Source: Paramarasmius palmivorus
Taxonomy: Eukaryota; Basidiomycota; Agaricomycetes; Agaricales; Marasmiaceae
Length of the DNA stretch: 64,000 bases
Assembly (NCBI GenBank): GCA_037176845.1
Contig: JAYKXP010000078.1
Coordinates: 186,001 to 250,000, forward strand
Direction: 5' to 3'
Shown: piece after piece, positions 21,401 through 33,136 of the stretch
Numbering within the stretch: the stretch's first letter is position 1
Layout of the letters: each line of letters starts with the position of its first letter
Made by a program: the position numbers and the translations under genes
The notes under the pieces: generated by a model
The model's input: the letters and a program-made list of their open reading frames with translations, nothing else
Told to the model about the DNA's origin: nothing
Database searches by the model: none

Positions 21401-24400
21401 TTGTGCCTTCAAACTGCAAAGTAGTGATAATCAGCCAATGAAACGCCGCAGCGAGATAGGATATAACGTACCGATGCTACGAACGTATGTCGAACACCAC
21501 TCTACGGGATTCGCAACGAGCAAAAGGAACACACGGTTTGCCTCCTTTTTGCCTCCCTTTCCTTTCTCGCCACACCACCCGTATCAACAACCATAGACCG
21601 TAGTGCTGCGACTAGCAGAAGGTATGTCCAGTATCTTAGTCCCAGATTAGACCTAGTGGTACTGTCAACGACGATGTTGGTAACGAAGGCGCGTTCAAAG
21701 CCGAGGGTGAATCAGAGTGAACTAGAATGCAGGAAGGCCTAATCCAATCGCTCCATTTACACCACGAACACTCAAAAGCCTTGACGCTAACGCGCGATCC
21801 TGACTTGGAAGGTATGACTTTCGAAAAGGCAAACCGGGTGCCATGTCTCAAGGGTGTTGGATCTATTTTGGTCACAGTTACGACTCTTCAGACACAAGAT
21901 AATGGCCAATATTGCTGTGAATACCGTGGCTTCAGGTGGAGCTGAAGAAATAGGACAGGGAAGGACTCACCACGCGTGTCAAACACCAACTCTCCGCCAG
22001 CAGGATTCCAACCATGTTGTTCTTCTATGGCGACGCTTCCTCCGAAGAAGATGCGTGATTAAAGGTGAGCCGCAACGACGATGTGTACATGGTAAAGCAC
22101 GCAGAAACCGGGGTGAAGTGCGATATTGATAGCTGTAGCAAACAGAAGACCAACGATCCGCCTGCTACCAACGCCGACCTCGGTGAGAGCGCTACCTGTT
22201 ACCCAAACAGCCTAAGCATCCGAGCGATTGCTTGTGCTGTAACCTGTTGGAAGATTCAGAGACGTCAACGAGGGTAACGACTCTCGTCCGAAGAATCATC
22301 ACTTGCCCTCTCTTCGTATCCCATCCGATAAAGTGAGCTGCTCCGCGCGTTATACCGAGAGACATTGACACGACGGAGCTTTTGATGGCACGGATTCCTG
22401 TCACTCTGGCTAGGAAGATGCACGAGTACTTGGTACTAAAGAACGAAGATGAGCTATCGTTACCTAGACAAGGCGAAAGTACACCGAGAACTCACAAATC
22501 TCCCGCTTTGAGTCGTTACTAGGGCAATAGCTCACTGTCTCTCTGTTCTTCGTGGTCGCCGTCCATTCACCTGGTTGTTCCGAGGGCAATGAGGCACCTT
22601 GAGCGCATGTGCAAGGCATTCCTGATCGCTGTCTAGCCGTACGAGACATCTCGGTACACCAGGTTCATCTCTACTGGTGAACCTGAGCAAAACTCTGGCC
22701 AGCATGAGCCTCAGTCTTCGGCTAGCGTAAACAGTTCTTCGAGCTGCTAAGAAAACCAGACTCAGATAATTAAAATCCTCTAGCGAGAGACAACGACATA
22801 CCAATGTCCTGAGCGTCATCATTGTTGGCAAGCAACGTCCACAATCAAGCTCCTGCTCCCTCTGACATCGAAGCGCCATGCGTAACATCCAACCTTCAGA
22901 CCCATGGACGACCAAAAGAGGCCACGCCACTCTATCCCAGGCTTCGCAAGGTGCGAGAGTACACTCGACTCTTGATTAACCACCCGGATACTCGAACGTG
23001 CGTGCCCGAGAATGAGGAAGGGTAATCCACAGAGAGGTACGTGGTTCCTTCTAAGACCAGCATCGATGAACCAATACCCAAGGCAACGCGAAAAGACCAG
23101 GTACAATGGCCAAAGAGCTGCTCAGGCGAGTAGTTGGGCGCGGACTGTGAATGTCAGGATCAGCTGATGCCTCAAAGCATGAAGACAGTACCCACCGAAC
23201 GTGTTGTCACATCCCTAGTTCCAGACTCCCAATAACAGCGATTGTACGGTGAGTGACGATATGGGAAACGCCACGAGTACCCAGTTGTACGCCTCCCCTT
23301 ACGCGGATACCCAGATCTCCAGCCTGTTCGAGATATTGGGTATGAAGAGGAGAATGATATTATGGGTGTGTTCGCGGGGTCGACTGGAGTATGATCCGGA
23401 GGTGCTGCTGGTAATGGAAGATGGCGTGCCGAAGATGGCTTCGAATGTTGATGTGGAAGGTTTTCCATCAGACTGTTCCGTCGCCCTTGAGGAATAGGGT
23501 GATAGAGCGGAGGAAAGGATATCGCGTGATGCTGGAACGATAGGAGCCAGAGCGTGCGTAGCCTATAGCGGAAGACGAGGTTTGGGCATTGAACGACCTG
23601 TGAGCGACCATGAACGGCCACCGAGTGTTCAAAAGAAACACCAGCAAGTCTGGCCATCGTGCATCAGATTGGCGTATCCCAAATATTGGGCCCATACAAA
23701 AGCTGCCAGCTGCCAGTTGCACCTTCCGATCCAATCTCACTGCTTCGACAACTCGAACACTCGCAGCTCGATGACACTCTCAATGCCTGTGTAACCTTGC
23801 CTACACCCACGCCGACATCGGTGAAACGACTGAACGTTACGAGGTCGACGGACGTTTAGGTGATGACTCGTGGCCTGGAGATCCAAGTTCGAAGTCAGAT
23901 TTTGCGGTATGGGATGGGGAAAAGAGGTTGTGGGGGGTGTGGGGGTTGGGAACCAAATAGAGCGTTGGCAGTCACGGTGGTCATCGGAATGTAGTATCTG
24001 GATTTGGCAGTGGAGGCGCTCGGTGTGACTGGGAGGTTAAAGTTTCCCGTTCTCGGAACTGTAGGAAGGGGAATGTCAGGAAAGTGCGGTGAAAAGGTCA
24101 GAGACAGAGACTGCTGACCTTGGTATATCTCGGGAACGCAAAATCCGACCAAAATCAATCTCCGGACCCTAATGCATCCTTCACGACCCCGATAAACCTT
24201 TCATATCCATACGTTACGCCTCAGGAACTCGCTCTCGACTTGATAGGATGTCTTTTGGCTGGGGCAAAGGGAACAGAAAGGTAGCGGGCGAACGGTAGCG
24301 TTGGCTCAGCTGCGTCATGAAAGGCTTGGAGGAGCGGAGAGGGAATTCCAGTAATGGATTTGAATCAAGACACTGTCATGCGAGGAGATGGCCACGGGCT

Positions 24401-24720
24401 GACTATAGAGGTGAAAAAGGGATGTATAAGGTCATGTTGTATGCAGAGGTGCAGCTGCAGGATGTGGAACGAATTGCGATTGAAACTGGCGTCGAATGGA
24501 AGGAAATAATAGTGGCTATAGTTGAAGGTACGAATAGCAGGTCGTAGATGTCCTTGGGTAGGAAGAGCATGAGCAAATGGTGGACAATATCGAGCAAAGA
24601 TGTACATACCACGGGATCCACAAAGTCGAGTCAAGATTCGAATTTGCGGTCGATTCCAGTGAGTTCTGGAAAGATGAATCAGATCAAGGAAACGAGGAAT
24701 AGAAAATGGCTGAGCGTACT
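21401..24720 (-). pseudogene. Family X copy U3 (decayed)
   Basis: Minus-strand landmarks: the conserved intron near 24080; the FTDVGVGVGKVTQAL block near 23810; the GGTGGGTAC donor near 23190; GYWFIDAGLRRNHVPL near 23060; and a CATTG|GTATGTCG donor near 22795 with a following intron that matches 58.18 kb. The VIKAAH and GWVER exons found in U1, U4 and U6 are absent, so this is an internally deleted version. Several stops interrupt the coding order. Confidence 0.45.
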
Positions 24721-24729
24721 GTAAAAAAA

Positions 24730-25600
24730 ATAAACACATCGTTGAACACAAGCTGAACGAGATGACTGTTTTGAAGAAGGCCGTCAAGTGCCGCCGGCAA
24801 ATGGGGCCTTCCACTTTGACCACCACAACGATCCTCCTCAAAGAGCATCTACTATGGGTAGACCTCTTCCAATATCACCACAGGTATGTCCTTCCTGGAT
24901 TGCCGATGGAATAACACGCTCAGTCTATCCCTCAAAGCTAAATCACGCGTTACTGCGTCACCAACCGTAATAGCATTATGGTCTCTTTCGCGGCTCGCTG
25001 ACCAGATCCAAGGTGCGTTTGTCAGTTTTGGAGCTCCAACCAAGGTTCAACCCATCGCTAGCCCTCCTAGCGCCGATATCCCTTCTTGTTTGACCTCGGT
25101 GGTATCCAGAGCTCCCTTCAAACTCGATACCACTTGTACCAGGCCTTGGATATCGATAGCTTCAATTCGAATACCGCCGACTATACCTGAGGCCTGAGGT
25201 CTGAAGACTGAAGCTCAGACTCTCGTCGAAGGCATCCGGAAAGGTCATCGTCGCGAGGATAGAGGTCACGACTTTGAAAACAATAGTGGATATCTTGGAG
25301 AATCGCATACCAAAGGCATGTTCCTTCTATCATTCATAAACTTACTCTTACCGTCTCATACCAGAGCTTTAACGCATTCAGCGCGATGATGGGGAGATGT
25401 CTCTTGAGATTACAGCCCGCAAGAGTTCAGTCTCGGTCTCGGAGGATACAGATACATCATGTTATCCTAGACCGTAACTTTGACAGTATCTCCTGTTATT
25501 CGTGATGTCTAGTACAATACAAACACGATCTCGTACTACCATGCTTTCTGTAGTACAACTGATGCCCTGAACCCGGCGAAATTCTAACTGAACCTTCAAG
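24730..25600 (+). pseudogene. Family Z copy U3
   Basis: Exon with MTVLKKAVKCRRQMG and ILLKEHLLWVDLFQYHH, then a possible donor CAG|GTATGTCC near 24893. An exon reading TVIALWSLSRLADQIQ follows, with the GTGCG donor at 25013 and the CCTAG acceptor at 25070. The next exon runs to the donor near 25316, whose first bases are GC rather than GT (compare GT at 43025 in U5), with its acceptor near 25368. The 360 bases from 24781 are nearly identical to 42496-42855 in U5. The copy ends near 25440-25600 without a recognisable conserved tail. Confidence 0.4.
24781..25140. repeat. Near-identical tract, partner of 42496-42855
   Basis: Base-by-base comparison with 42496-42855 gives 3 mismatches in 360 bases, with no gaps. 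The tract spans exon and intron alike. The flanks on both sides fall back to clearly lower similarity with indels. This points to recent homogenisation rather than coding constraint. Confidence 0.85.
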
Positions 25601-28600
25601 CCGCCAAATAGAGAGCGTCAGTCAACGAAACATTGTAACGAAAGGATATGACATACCGATAACACAGCAAGCGGCATGTCCCTGGGCCTACTTCGCACCT
25701 AACCGATCCAAACCAACCGATGAGAGCACCCAGTTTCAGAGGGAATCGAGAGGAAACTTGACCTATGTAAACCTTCGTCATGGCTTCTGGGGATACGAGG
25801 TGTTGATGCAATTGGAAGGCATCCAGCTGATACCATCAGCTTGACTGCGAGGAAGCTTCAGCGATGTATCCTGTAGACTCGGAACGGTACCGGGATCTAC
25901 GTCTCCGTCAGACATGTAGAGACAGCTGGCGAGTCAGATGGGGCATCAGCAACACTCTTAAATTACTGAACAGGAAAAGTACCAACTGTACGTCCAGATT
26001 CCGAATTCCAACTTCAAGCTTCCGTTCTATACTTGCACACTTTCCTCGTATGCGGAACGATTCCTGGCACGAGATTCGGAACATGCCTCAAAGCTATCAA
26101 AATCGCCGGTGATGCACGAGGTCTCGATTGGTAGTTAGAGGAACTGCGGGCTGTTCCAAGGAAAAAGGGCTACATGAGTCAACAGAGCTCGTCCTTTCAC
26201 TAGAATGAAGCCGCATTCTCATGGGCAAGATGATATCGCCTTCCAAAGACAGCAGCCTCCATACACTCTACCCATGGCCAACCACAACAGGACGCCAAGC
26301 ATTCTCCTACGAGCATCGACTCGGATGTACATGAAGAATCGGCATGTAGTCTCCAAGGCAAGGTACGAATCCTTGGTTTTGTAGTTGTCACTATGAAACA
26401 CGCGGTATCAGTAAGCCGCGGGCGAAGAAAGTGCTAAAACCACTCACCAAAAGTTAAGGGTCGTCTTCTGCTCAGTCATTTGCCCATAGAATCCAACATC
26501 CAACTTGTAACGGTGAGCAGCCTTGATAACTTGAGATATCCAGACCATAATTCTACGTATACGCAATGACAATCTTGCATGGCTTGCTTGAAATATACGT
26601 GTCCTATTCGAGAAGGTTGAGGTGACGCGGTGGGAGCAGCGTCAAGTTCCGAGTCGAGTCTTCCGGACGAGGTAGGAAATCGCTATGGCTAGCGAGAATG
26701 ATATCGCCGGTTCGAGTGGATAAGGGTGCTGCACAATGCTCTAGCACCAGTCGGCTGGGAACACATCGAAGGCAAAACTATCCGATGTCTACACGTCTTG
26801 TGTACCGTTGAGAAGCGGTCACTAAAGGCAAGAAGCTATCAATGAGATGATCAAGGGTGTCACAGTAGGTAGATTCCTTACCTCAAGATTACGTGTATGA
26901 AAGACTCGACAACTGACACTCTACGAGAAAGCTCTGACATGAAGACAAGGCTGGCATCAGGTCGGATGGGCGAAAGCAACGGGTTGCGTTGGCTCGGTGT
27001 TCGTTGCTGTTGACGACAAGGCTTCCGCATCAGCAAGATGAAGGTAGGAGAAGTACAAGAACGCTCACCTTAGCTTAAAGATAGCCTTTCACCGTCGAAT
27101 CCACTATTCAGACCAAAGCTGCGGTAACCTTTCTTCTAAACAGGTTCCGTTGCCACTAAATCCAACCCCAAGTCACATCCAGCTGCCGGCGTACTCTGTG
27201 GCAGACATAGCTATATCTGTTGACAACAATGAGTGTGAGGACTGTACTGCTTGGATTCAAACAATGCTTACCGGAGAACCCATGGGTTATGGACACCCCA
27301 GCGCCTCAGTCTGGATAACCAGAGCTTATCGAGCTAACAAAGCCGGTAGCGAATGTTGAACATTGAACACAATGCCGAGCTCTTCCGCTTGCGTCTGAGT
27401 CTCTGGTACGACACAAAGATTATGAGCACGAGCCACTGATAAGGAGAGCGTATACGGAGAACTTACCGTACGGCGGATAGTCATACTCCACTATTTCTGG
27501 AGGTGCATGGTTCGGTATAGCTCGCAGCGGGAGTTCATCGATATGAATCATGTGTCGTTCTTGTCTCTGCTTCCAGAAGCTATCTGTCACAAGGTTCTGC
27601 ACCAACGGAAGCCGGAGCCGAGTAGTGGCCGAGAAACTGGCAGTGACCAATCTCCCAGTGAGTGTGTGATAAAAACAACCTGTAGGAGGCGGAGTATGCG
27701 TAGCTCATGATACAGGATGATGTCTGGTATCGACACCCTGAGGAACCACCGCGAAAACGAGGAGCTCCGGCCCAGAAAGAGCGTCAGCTTGTGGTGTTTC
27801 TGGATAGAGGTCACCTCGACAGCTCTCATGCGCAAGGACACCAATAACGTGCAGCAAACCTGAGAGCCCGAATTTTGGTGCTAGCAATCGCCATATCCCA
27901 ACGACAACCAGCATCCCCGCATCCTACGGCTCAGAAACCATGCCTACCCCCACGTCGACATCGATATCGGTGCAGAACGTTATGAGCTTGATGAACGGCT
28001 AGGTGGCAGCTTGACACGTTGGAACGTAGACTTGAGGTCAAAATTTTGAGGGCAGGGATGGGGAAAAGAGGTTGTGGGAGGTGTAGGGGGTGTCGTGTTT
28101 GGGAAAAGAATAGACAGTCGGCTGTCACGCTCATTGTCGGAATGTAGCATGTGGACTTGGGAATGAAGGTGTTCGTGGGCTGTTGGCAAGACTGGAAGGA
28201 TGGTTTTCTTCTTTTTCCGGCGCTGTAGATAATATAGTGTCAGAAAAACGCGTCGAAAAGGCAGAAAAAAGGGAGACTGCTGACCTAGGTGTGAAACGCA
28301 AGTTCTGACCAAACTCTACACTCTGAACCCCTCTGGCGCCCTATATCCCTCAAATCAACAACCACCGGACACCAATAGTTTGTTCATATCTGGAAAGAGT
28401 GCGGGATACAGCCTTGCTTAGGGCGAAGGAAGCGGAAAGGCAAATTTTGCGTGCGGTAGGTTGCCAAATCCAGCTGAGAGGCCGTTGGATGGGCTGTGTG
28501 CGGGAAAGGGAGTGAAGGAGAAGAAAAGACTGCAGTGGAGGAGGTTCAGTGAAATTCTGAGTAATGGACAGAGGATGTGCGGAATAGCGTTGGCCAGGTG

Positions 28601-28760
28601 GTTGAGCTGGCGTGAAGGATATGAAGCCAGGAGCTTGGGATTGGGGTCGGGGGGCATCTTTGGGAGGGGAATAGAGCGTCTTTGAGGGTATTGGCATTGT
28701 GTTATAGGTGCTTGGGTAAGAAGAGGCATAAGAAACGCGCAAAACATTGAGCAAAAATGG
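25601..28760 (-). pseudogene. Family X copy U4 (decayed)
   Basis: Minus-strand landmarks: the Pro-rich segment at 28350-28754 (SKTLYSPPKDAPRPQSQ and SAHPLSITQNFTEPPPLQSF); the conserved intron near 28245; FPHPCPQNFDLKSTFQ near 28050; a block DVGVGMVSE near 27950; VIKAAH near 26530; and the GTGAGTGGTTT to TTTCATAG type intron near 26400-26450. These are followed by YIRVDARRRMLGVLLWLAMG near 26290 and the tggcacgag block near 26060. Relative to U6 the Pro-rich segment has a one-base indel that changes frame. It is the most complete reverse-strand copy. Confidence 0.45.
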
Positions 28761-28879
28761 CGTACATACCAGATTCCGAAAGTAAACTTTTTCGAGTCTT
28801 GGGCAGTTCCCTATTCAACTTTGCTGGGCTACTGAGAGATATATCAGAGTCGAAACGGTGTAGACAGAGGCCATGATAC

Positions 28880-29055
28880 GCACTGAGTAGCTGCAAGATG
28901 ATGGTTTTGAGGAAAGAGAAGTGCCGGCGGCGAACGCGCTTACACACCATCATCTGCCGGCAAGCACGCTCAACCCTCTCAATATAAACAACCACGCGTA
29001 GTACAAATTTTACTTGCCCCATGGCGACGAATAGGTGCGTTTGTAAAACTTCAAG
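28880..29055 (+). pseudogene. Family Z copy U4, 5' part, interrupted by E1
   Basis: The head-to-head segment (GTGCCGGCGGCGAACG near 28920) and the following GGTGCGTTTGTAAA (29035) match other Z copies. E1 then interrupts at 29056, and the Z-like sequence resumes at 30661 (gtctcaaaacctcgacctc, compare gtctcatgatctcggcctcg near 46910). Confidence 0.45.
29049..29055. repeat. Target-site duplication of E1 (left)
   Basis: CTTCAAG immediately precedes the left TIR. The same seven bases follow the right TIR at 30654-30660. The uninserted paralogous site in U6 near 46885 reads acttcaactt. Confidence 0.8.
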
Positions 29056-29281
29056 CCCAGTGAAAATCAGGTCTGGAAATATTCCGAAAAATCCAGATTA
29101 AAGGGCGCTATCTGGAATTTGGAAGCGTTTTGGGGTTTCATCCGGGTTTTTCTTTAATTGGTAATAGCGCTACGTTCGTACTTACGAAAATCTGAGCTCA
29201 TACGTCATTGAACCAACATTAGGTGACTTCGTAAACTTTTTGCTGTTCGTGCCCGCCGTGTTGTCCGCAACTCATCCCAAG

Positions 29282-29340
29282 GTCTGTCTATAGTCTGTCC
29301 GTCTCCAGTCTATCCGTCTCTAGTCTGTTCCCCTCCTTCC
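29282..29340. repeat. Short tandem AGTCTGTC/AGTCTATC repeat in E1
   Basis: About three copies of a 17-18 base unit related to tctccagtctatccg and tctagtctgttc follow each other. This is local low-complexity sequence inside the transposon. Confidence 0.5.
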
Positions 29341-29358
29341 ATTGCTGACCTTACAGTT

Positions 29359-30309
29359 ATGTTGGGGTGGGACCGTGAGAATCTTGGGGTGCAAAGAAAC
29401 ACGTGCGTAACCTGTCTACCAACGCACGCCTGTCATCTTGACCACCATGTTCCCCTCAGGTCCCCAACTTTGCAGCACAGTCCCAAGGATGTCCTTCTCA
29501 GATATCTGTCGTATTCAGCGCACGAAACCCCGGAGACATTGGACAAGGTTCTCAGGATGAATCGGTGAGATTTTCCCGTAAACGAGTATCCCGAATTAAC
29601 ATTTCGTGTAACAGAGATTATCTGCTGCATCCTCGCCGCAGATCTCGCGATTCTTTTGCATCGTCTCTCCATCTCTCACTCAATTCTTCTGCATCCTTCG
29701 AGTCTCCCCAGCTCTCATCCGATTAAGCACCGTCGAAGAAACCACTCTTCCAGTGACATCATTGCCGATATCACCAATGTCACTCCTCATCGCCGTCAAG
29801 TATGTCGCATATACCTTCGCATCGTTTGAACATCTTGCTGATGCCGGTCGGTATTACCCCAGGAAGATCCTCTGTGAGTAATGTAGCTACTTTCTCTTTG
29901 AAATCTTGGCTGATCGTTCATTCCTACAGCCGTCACCTGTTTCTCCCAACCCACCAACCGAAGCCGATACTGCTCGCACCTCCTCTCCTGACATTGACAA
30001 CACTGCCACCTTCAATCAGAAATCTAGGTGAGCCCTTGCCAAATTCAGTAACGAAAACACCACTGACTCGATTGTACACACAAGGAACACGTACCTGCAA
30101 GAATACATCGAAAGCATAACCTTGTCCCGACGGTTGTAGAGGCTAGAGCTCCGTGCAATATGGAAGGCCATAACGCCCGAAGAGGAAAAGGTACGTAGTC
30201 GGCGTTGTATCTCCGTAACGGCATTATGGTAAACTGATTGTACGAATGCCAGAAATATAACGAACTTGGCATAGAGCCGAAGCGACAAGACGCAGAGAGC
30301 TCTAATTGA
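29359..30309 (+). pseudogene. Spliced gene remnant carried by E1
   Basis: Good fungal splice sites occur in series on the plus strand: a GTGAGAT donor at 29567 to GTGTAACAG, a GTATGTCG donor at 29800 to CCCCAG, a GTGAGTAA donor at 29873 to CCTACAG, a GTGAGCC donor at 30028 to CACACAAG, and a GTACGTAG donor at 30191 to ATGCCAG (30252). Exon text includes DIIADITNVTPHRRQ, SSPDIDNTATFNQKSR, then YLQEYIESITLSRRL and, after one TAG, ELRAIWKAITPEEEK joined to KYNELGIEPKRQ and a TGA at 30309. The last helix recalls the end of an HMG box, but this is a weak resemblance. It could be a captured host gene or a dead transposase. Confidence 0.35.
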
Positions 30310-30653
30310 AGTCAGGTCAGTACGATTTCGCCCCACGTTGTGAGAGCCATGCTAACTTAGTCGATTTCAGCCCGTATTTCCATATTACCCCAGATAATTC
30401 CAGATTAGTTGTACATAATGCTAGTTGTAATAAATTCGGATAGAACCAGATTAATCCAACTGCCAATCAGATATTTCCAGATATGACCGATTTCGTATGG
30501 AAAGTACATGGAAATGTTAAAATTTCCGGCTGCATCCGGTGAATTCTGAGATTTCTCGAACGGCGGCTCTATCCATTTACGGCCAGATATTTCCAGATTC
30601 CACCAGATTCCATCCAAAAATTCCGGACCTTCCCCGACGTGATTTTCACTGGG

Positions 30654-30660
30654 CTTCAAG
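30654..30660. repeat. Target-site duplication of E1 (right)
   Basis: CTTCAAG, an exact copy of 29049-29055. Confidence 0.8.
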
Positions 30661-33136
30661 TCGTATTCCTGTCTCAAAACCTCGACCTCAAAGCAGGCAA
30701 CATCCCCCAATCTCCGGGTCGAAACTAGGGATGTAGATCCACGTTCGCACTCTCTCAATCTAGGACTCAGGCATCAATAAACTATATGAATGTTGGAATA
30801 GGTACGCTGGCATTATCTCCACGTTTCTCATTGCGGCTCAACCCATCAGTGAGGCAAAGAGTTCCGGCTATAACACCAACCCCAAACGCTCTTTCTGAAA
30901 CCAACTTCAACTAGACCGCTTCTACGGCTCCAACCTTTGCACGACATGTGTCAGGAAAATCATACATTGGTCTACGATCCAACGAAAGCACCAGACACCG
31001 ACGCCTTTTCTGGAAGCTCATAGACACGATGTTGTTTGGTTGGGCCGCTGGTTCGTCGAGGTGTCGATACTCAACGCGCATCACTTGAACCATGCAGGCG
31101 CAATAATACCGATGAACTCGTCCATTTCCCCCGGTGAAAAATAACGCTGGCGCCAAATGTGAACCTTGAGTACGACAGCATCAGCCTTCTGCGCTTGGAT
31201 CAGTATCTACGATGATCAAGAAGAGCTTATGTTCACGGTATGTGAGTTTCTCCGCTCGTCGGCTCTTACTAAACATTTTCTAGGTTATTACCGCGTGGGT
31301 TTGCTTCATCCCGGCCTACAGGGTACCATTTACCGTTGATACGGCTTGCATGGACGATGTCCGAAGAATACAGGTCCTCGTCAAGAGTCATCGTCAAAGC
31401 TCGGCTATCTCGGAGGTCGTATCGCACACAAGCCTGAGGTGTCTAGCAAACGTTGATACCATTTTGAAGGCCTTGATGTAAGCCGTACACACGTGGGTCT
31501 TCTTCCACATGAGGTGAATACATTTTACTACCATCTTTCTCACTTTCTCATTCTCAACTCTACAGCAATCGCAAGAACCTAGACCTTTCATAGTTCTGGC
31601 AACCATTCAGCATCGTGACCGCCTGCCTCACCTGTCCATCATGAAGATTTCGATCAATACAAAAGGTTTTCAAGGCATAGCTCGGCCAACGTTCAATGTA
31701 CAACTCTCGAACCTCCTTTTGTTGACGACAGCAACCTGAAGGACAAGAAATTGCCTCTGCAGCCCAAAATACCCTTTCTTGAACCCCGGATCCATCCAGA
31801 ACCTGCCCATCAATGTTCTCGTCGTAGAGTGTGTTACCCCTTCGCACATCGAGATTGGGCTAGTCTTGGTCAAGTGCACCAGGGCACGAATAGGCTGCAT
31901 GGCTTCCACAACCATGTTTCCGTGTCCAGCTATTTGCGGTCGTAGAGCCGTACGTTCAACTGGTTCCTATACACCATCTTGCGGTCTAACATACCTTCGA
32001 GTAGCTCCAAAGAATAGCCAAGGTCCGGCATAGGAAGATGAACGATGCACAAGAAAATGGGGTGCGCTCCTCATTCCCCACACGCACGCCGTTGGTCATG
32101 GCTAATAGGTATTTGATTTTCAGGCTTTAAATGCTGACATCATTCTTTCGTCATATTCAAAACCACCATCTCAATCACGCATTCAAGCCTAATGAGCAGT
32201 AGTAGAGTAAGCAGGCATTTCCAGGTCCCGAAGGTACGCTTCCAAGTTCTCCTTTGAACTTGATGTTCTCATAGCTCTCGTCTACCTCTCAGGAATCGTG
32301 TCTTTCCCCAGTTCACACTGCTCGATCATTACGAAGAAACAACGCCCGCACGAACAGAGCCGTCTATGCAAATCTCATCATTACCTTGTCAGGGCTTAGG
32401 ATGATAGCCTAGGCAACGAAAGCCTTGTTCTCCGATGTCTACAAGAAGCGCGAAGATTATCGATAACTTCAAGTGACCCATCATTCCAGAGCGGATCCGC
32501 CAGTTTTAGCAAGGGTTTCAGGGCTACACATCATCGGAATTTACTGGGCACTCAAGAGGCAATACAGAACCAAGGACGATCTGTGTCGGTGAACGAGGAT
32601 AGCTGGTCTCGGAATGAATCTAGACATGCCCCTTCGATGCGCTGTGACGAACATGCTCCAGGAAAACGCGAAGAATATAGCCCCTTGGACGATGGCATAA
32701 AGAGGTGAGGTTGTATGGTTTCGATGCGGTACTGATGCTGATGCTATCATTCTTCCTTTCCATGACAGGAAGTCTGAAGAAAATCAAAACCATGCTTATC
32801 CATCAGAAGACTAGCGGATATGATAACCTGTGTAGAACTCAGATAGTACTTAGGTGCTACTAGTGCGTTAACGAGAGGCACGGTACGTTTCTACACTTCC
32901 ATTGTTTCACCCATGAGACTAACTCACCGCCTAGATTTCGTTCTCCAGACCGCCGCCGGCGGGCTGGTTTGTTGGCCAGTTCCGGGGTTCAAACGTGTAC
33001 ATTCAACGATATACCTTTGAACTATATGTCGCGGTAGTACAAGTAAAATACATTGATGATCAAAGGCATGTATACATCTCATGTACGCTATGACTATGAT
33101 AAATAGAAACATTTTCGTACATCCCAGAAACGCTAC
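30661..33136 (+). repeat. Copy C downstream block with a decayed spliced gene
   Basis: The block aligns with 49820-52782 beside D, and its last 1 kb with 1-784 beside A. Landmarks include aacgaaagcaccagac (30983; a close variant at 50720), ccgaagaatacagg (31356 and 51340) and a GTGAATAC to CTCTACAG intron (about 31510-31566; 51555-51612 in D). The last open plus exon piece (31779-32030, containing INVLVVECVTPSHIEIGLVL) parallels the better-preserved frame at 51656-52042. Frameshifts and stops show decay. No function is recognised. Confidence 0.45.

Larger units (their letters stand above)
29056..30653. mobile_element. E1: TIR DNA transposon, 1,598 bp, inserted in family Z copy U4
   Basis: The terminal inverted repeat CCCAGTGAAAATCA (left, 29056) is matched by TGATTTTCACTGGG-type sequence at the right end (30653), with one mismatch at the inner edge. 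Direct repeats CTTCAAG flank both ends. Subterminal copies of TTCCAGA/TCTGGAA are dense: at least three in the first 100 bases and at least five in the last 280. The 7-bp duplication, or 8 bp with degeneracy, and the CAGTG start suggest a hAT-like element, but the superfamily call is inference. No full transposase is present. Confidence 0.8.

Noticed and set aside
28350..28754. 134-codon minus-strand frame as a free-standing gene
   Set aside because: The homologous segment at 46219-46647 differs by a one-base indel that changes the frame in the middle; neither is a stable independent protein.
31560..31847. 95-codon minus-strand frame as a gene
   Set aside because: The homologous DNA at 51.6-51.9 kb has no such minus frame, while a plus frame with conserved splice acceptor exists there.
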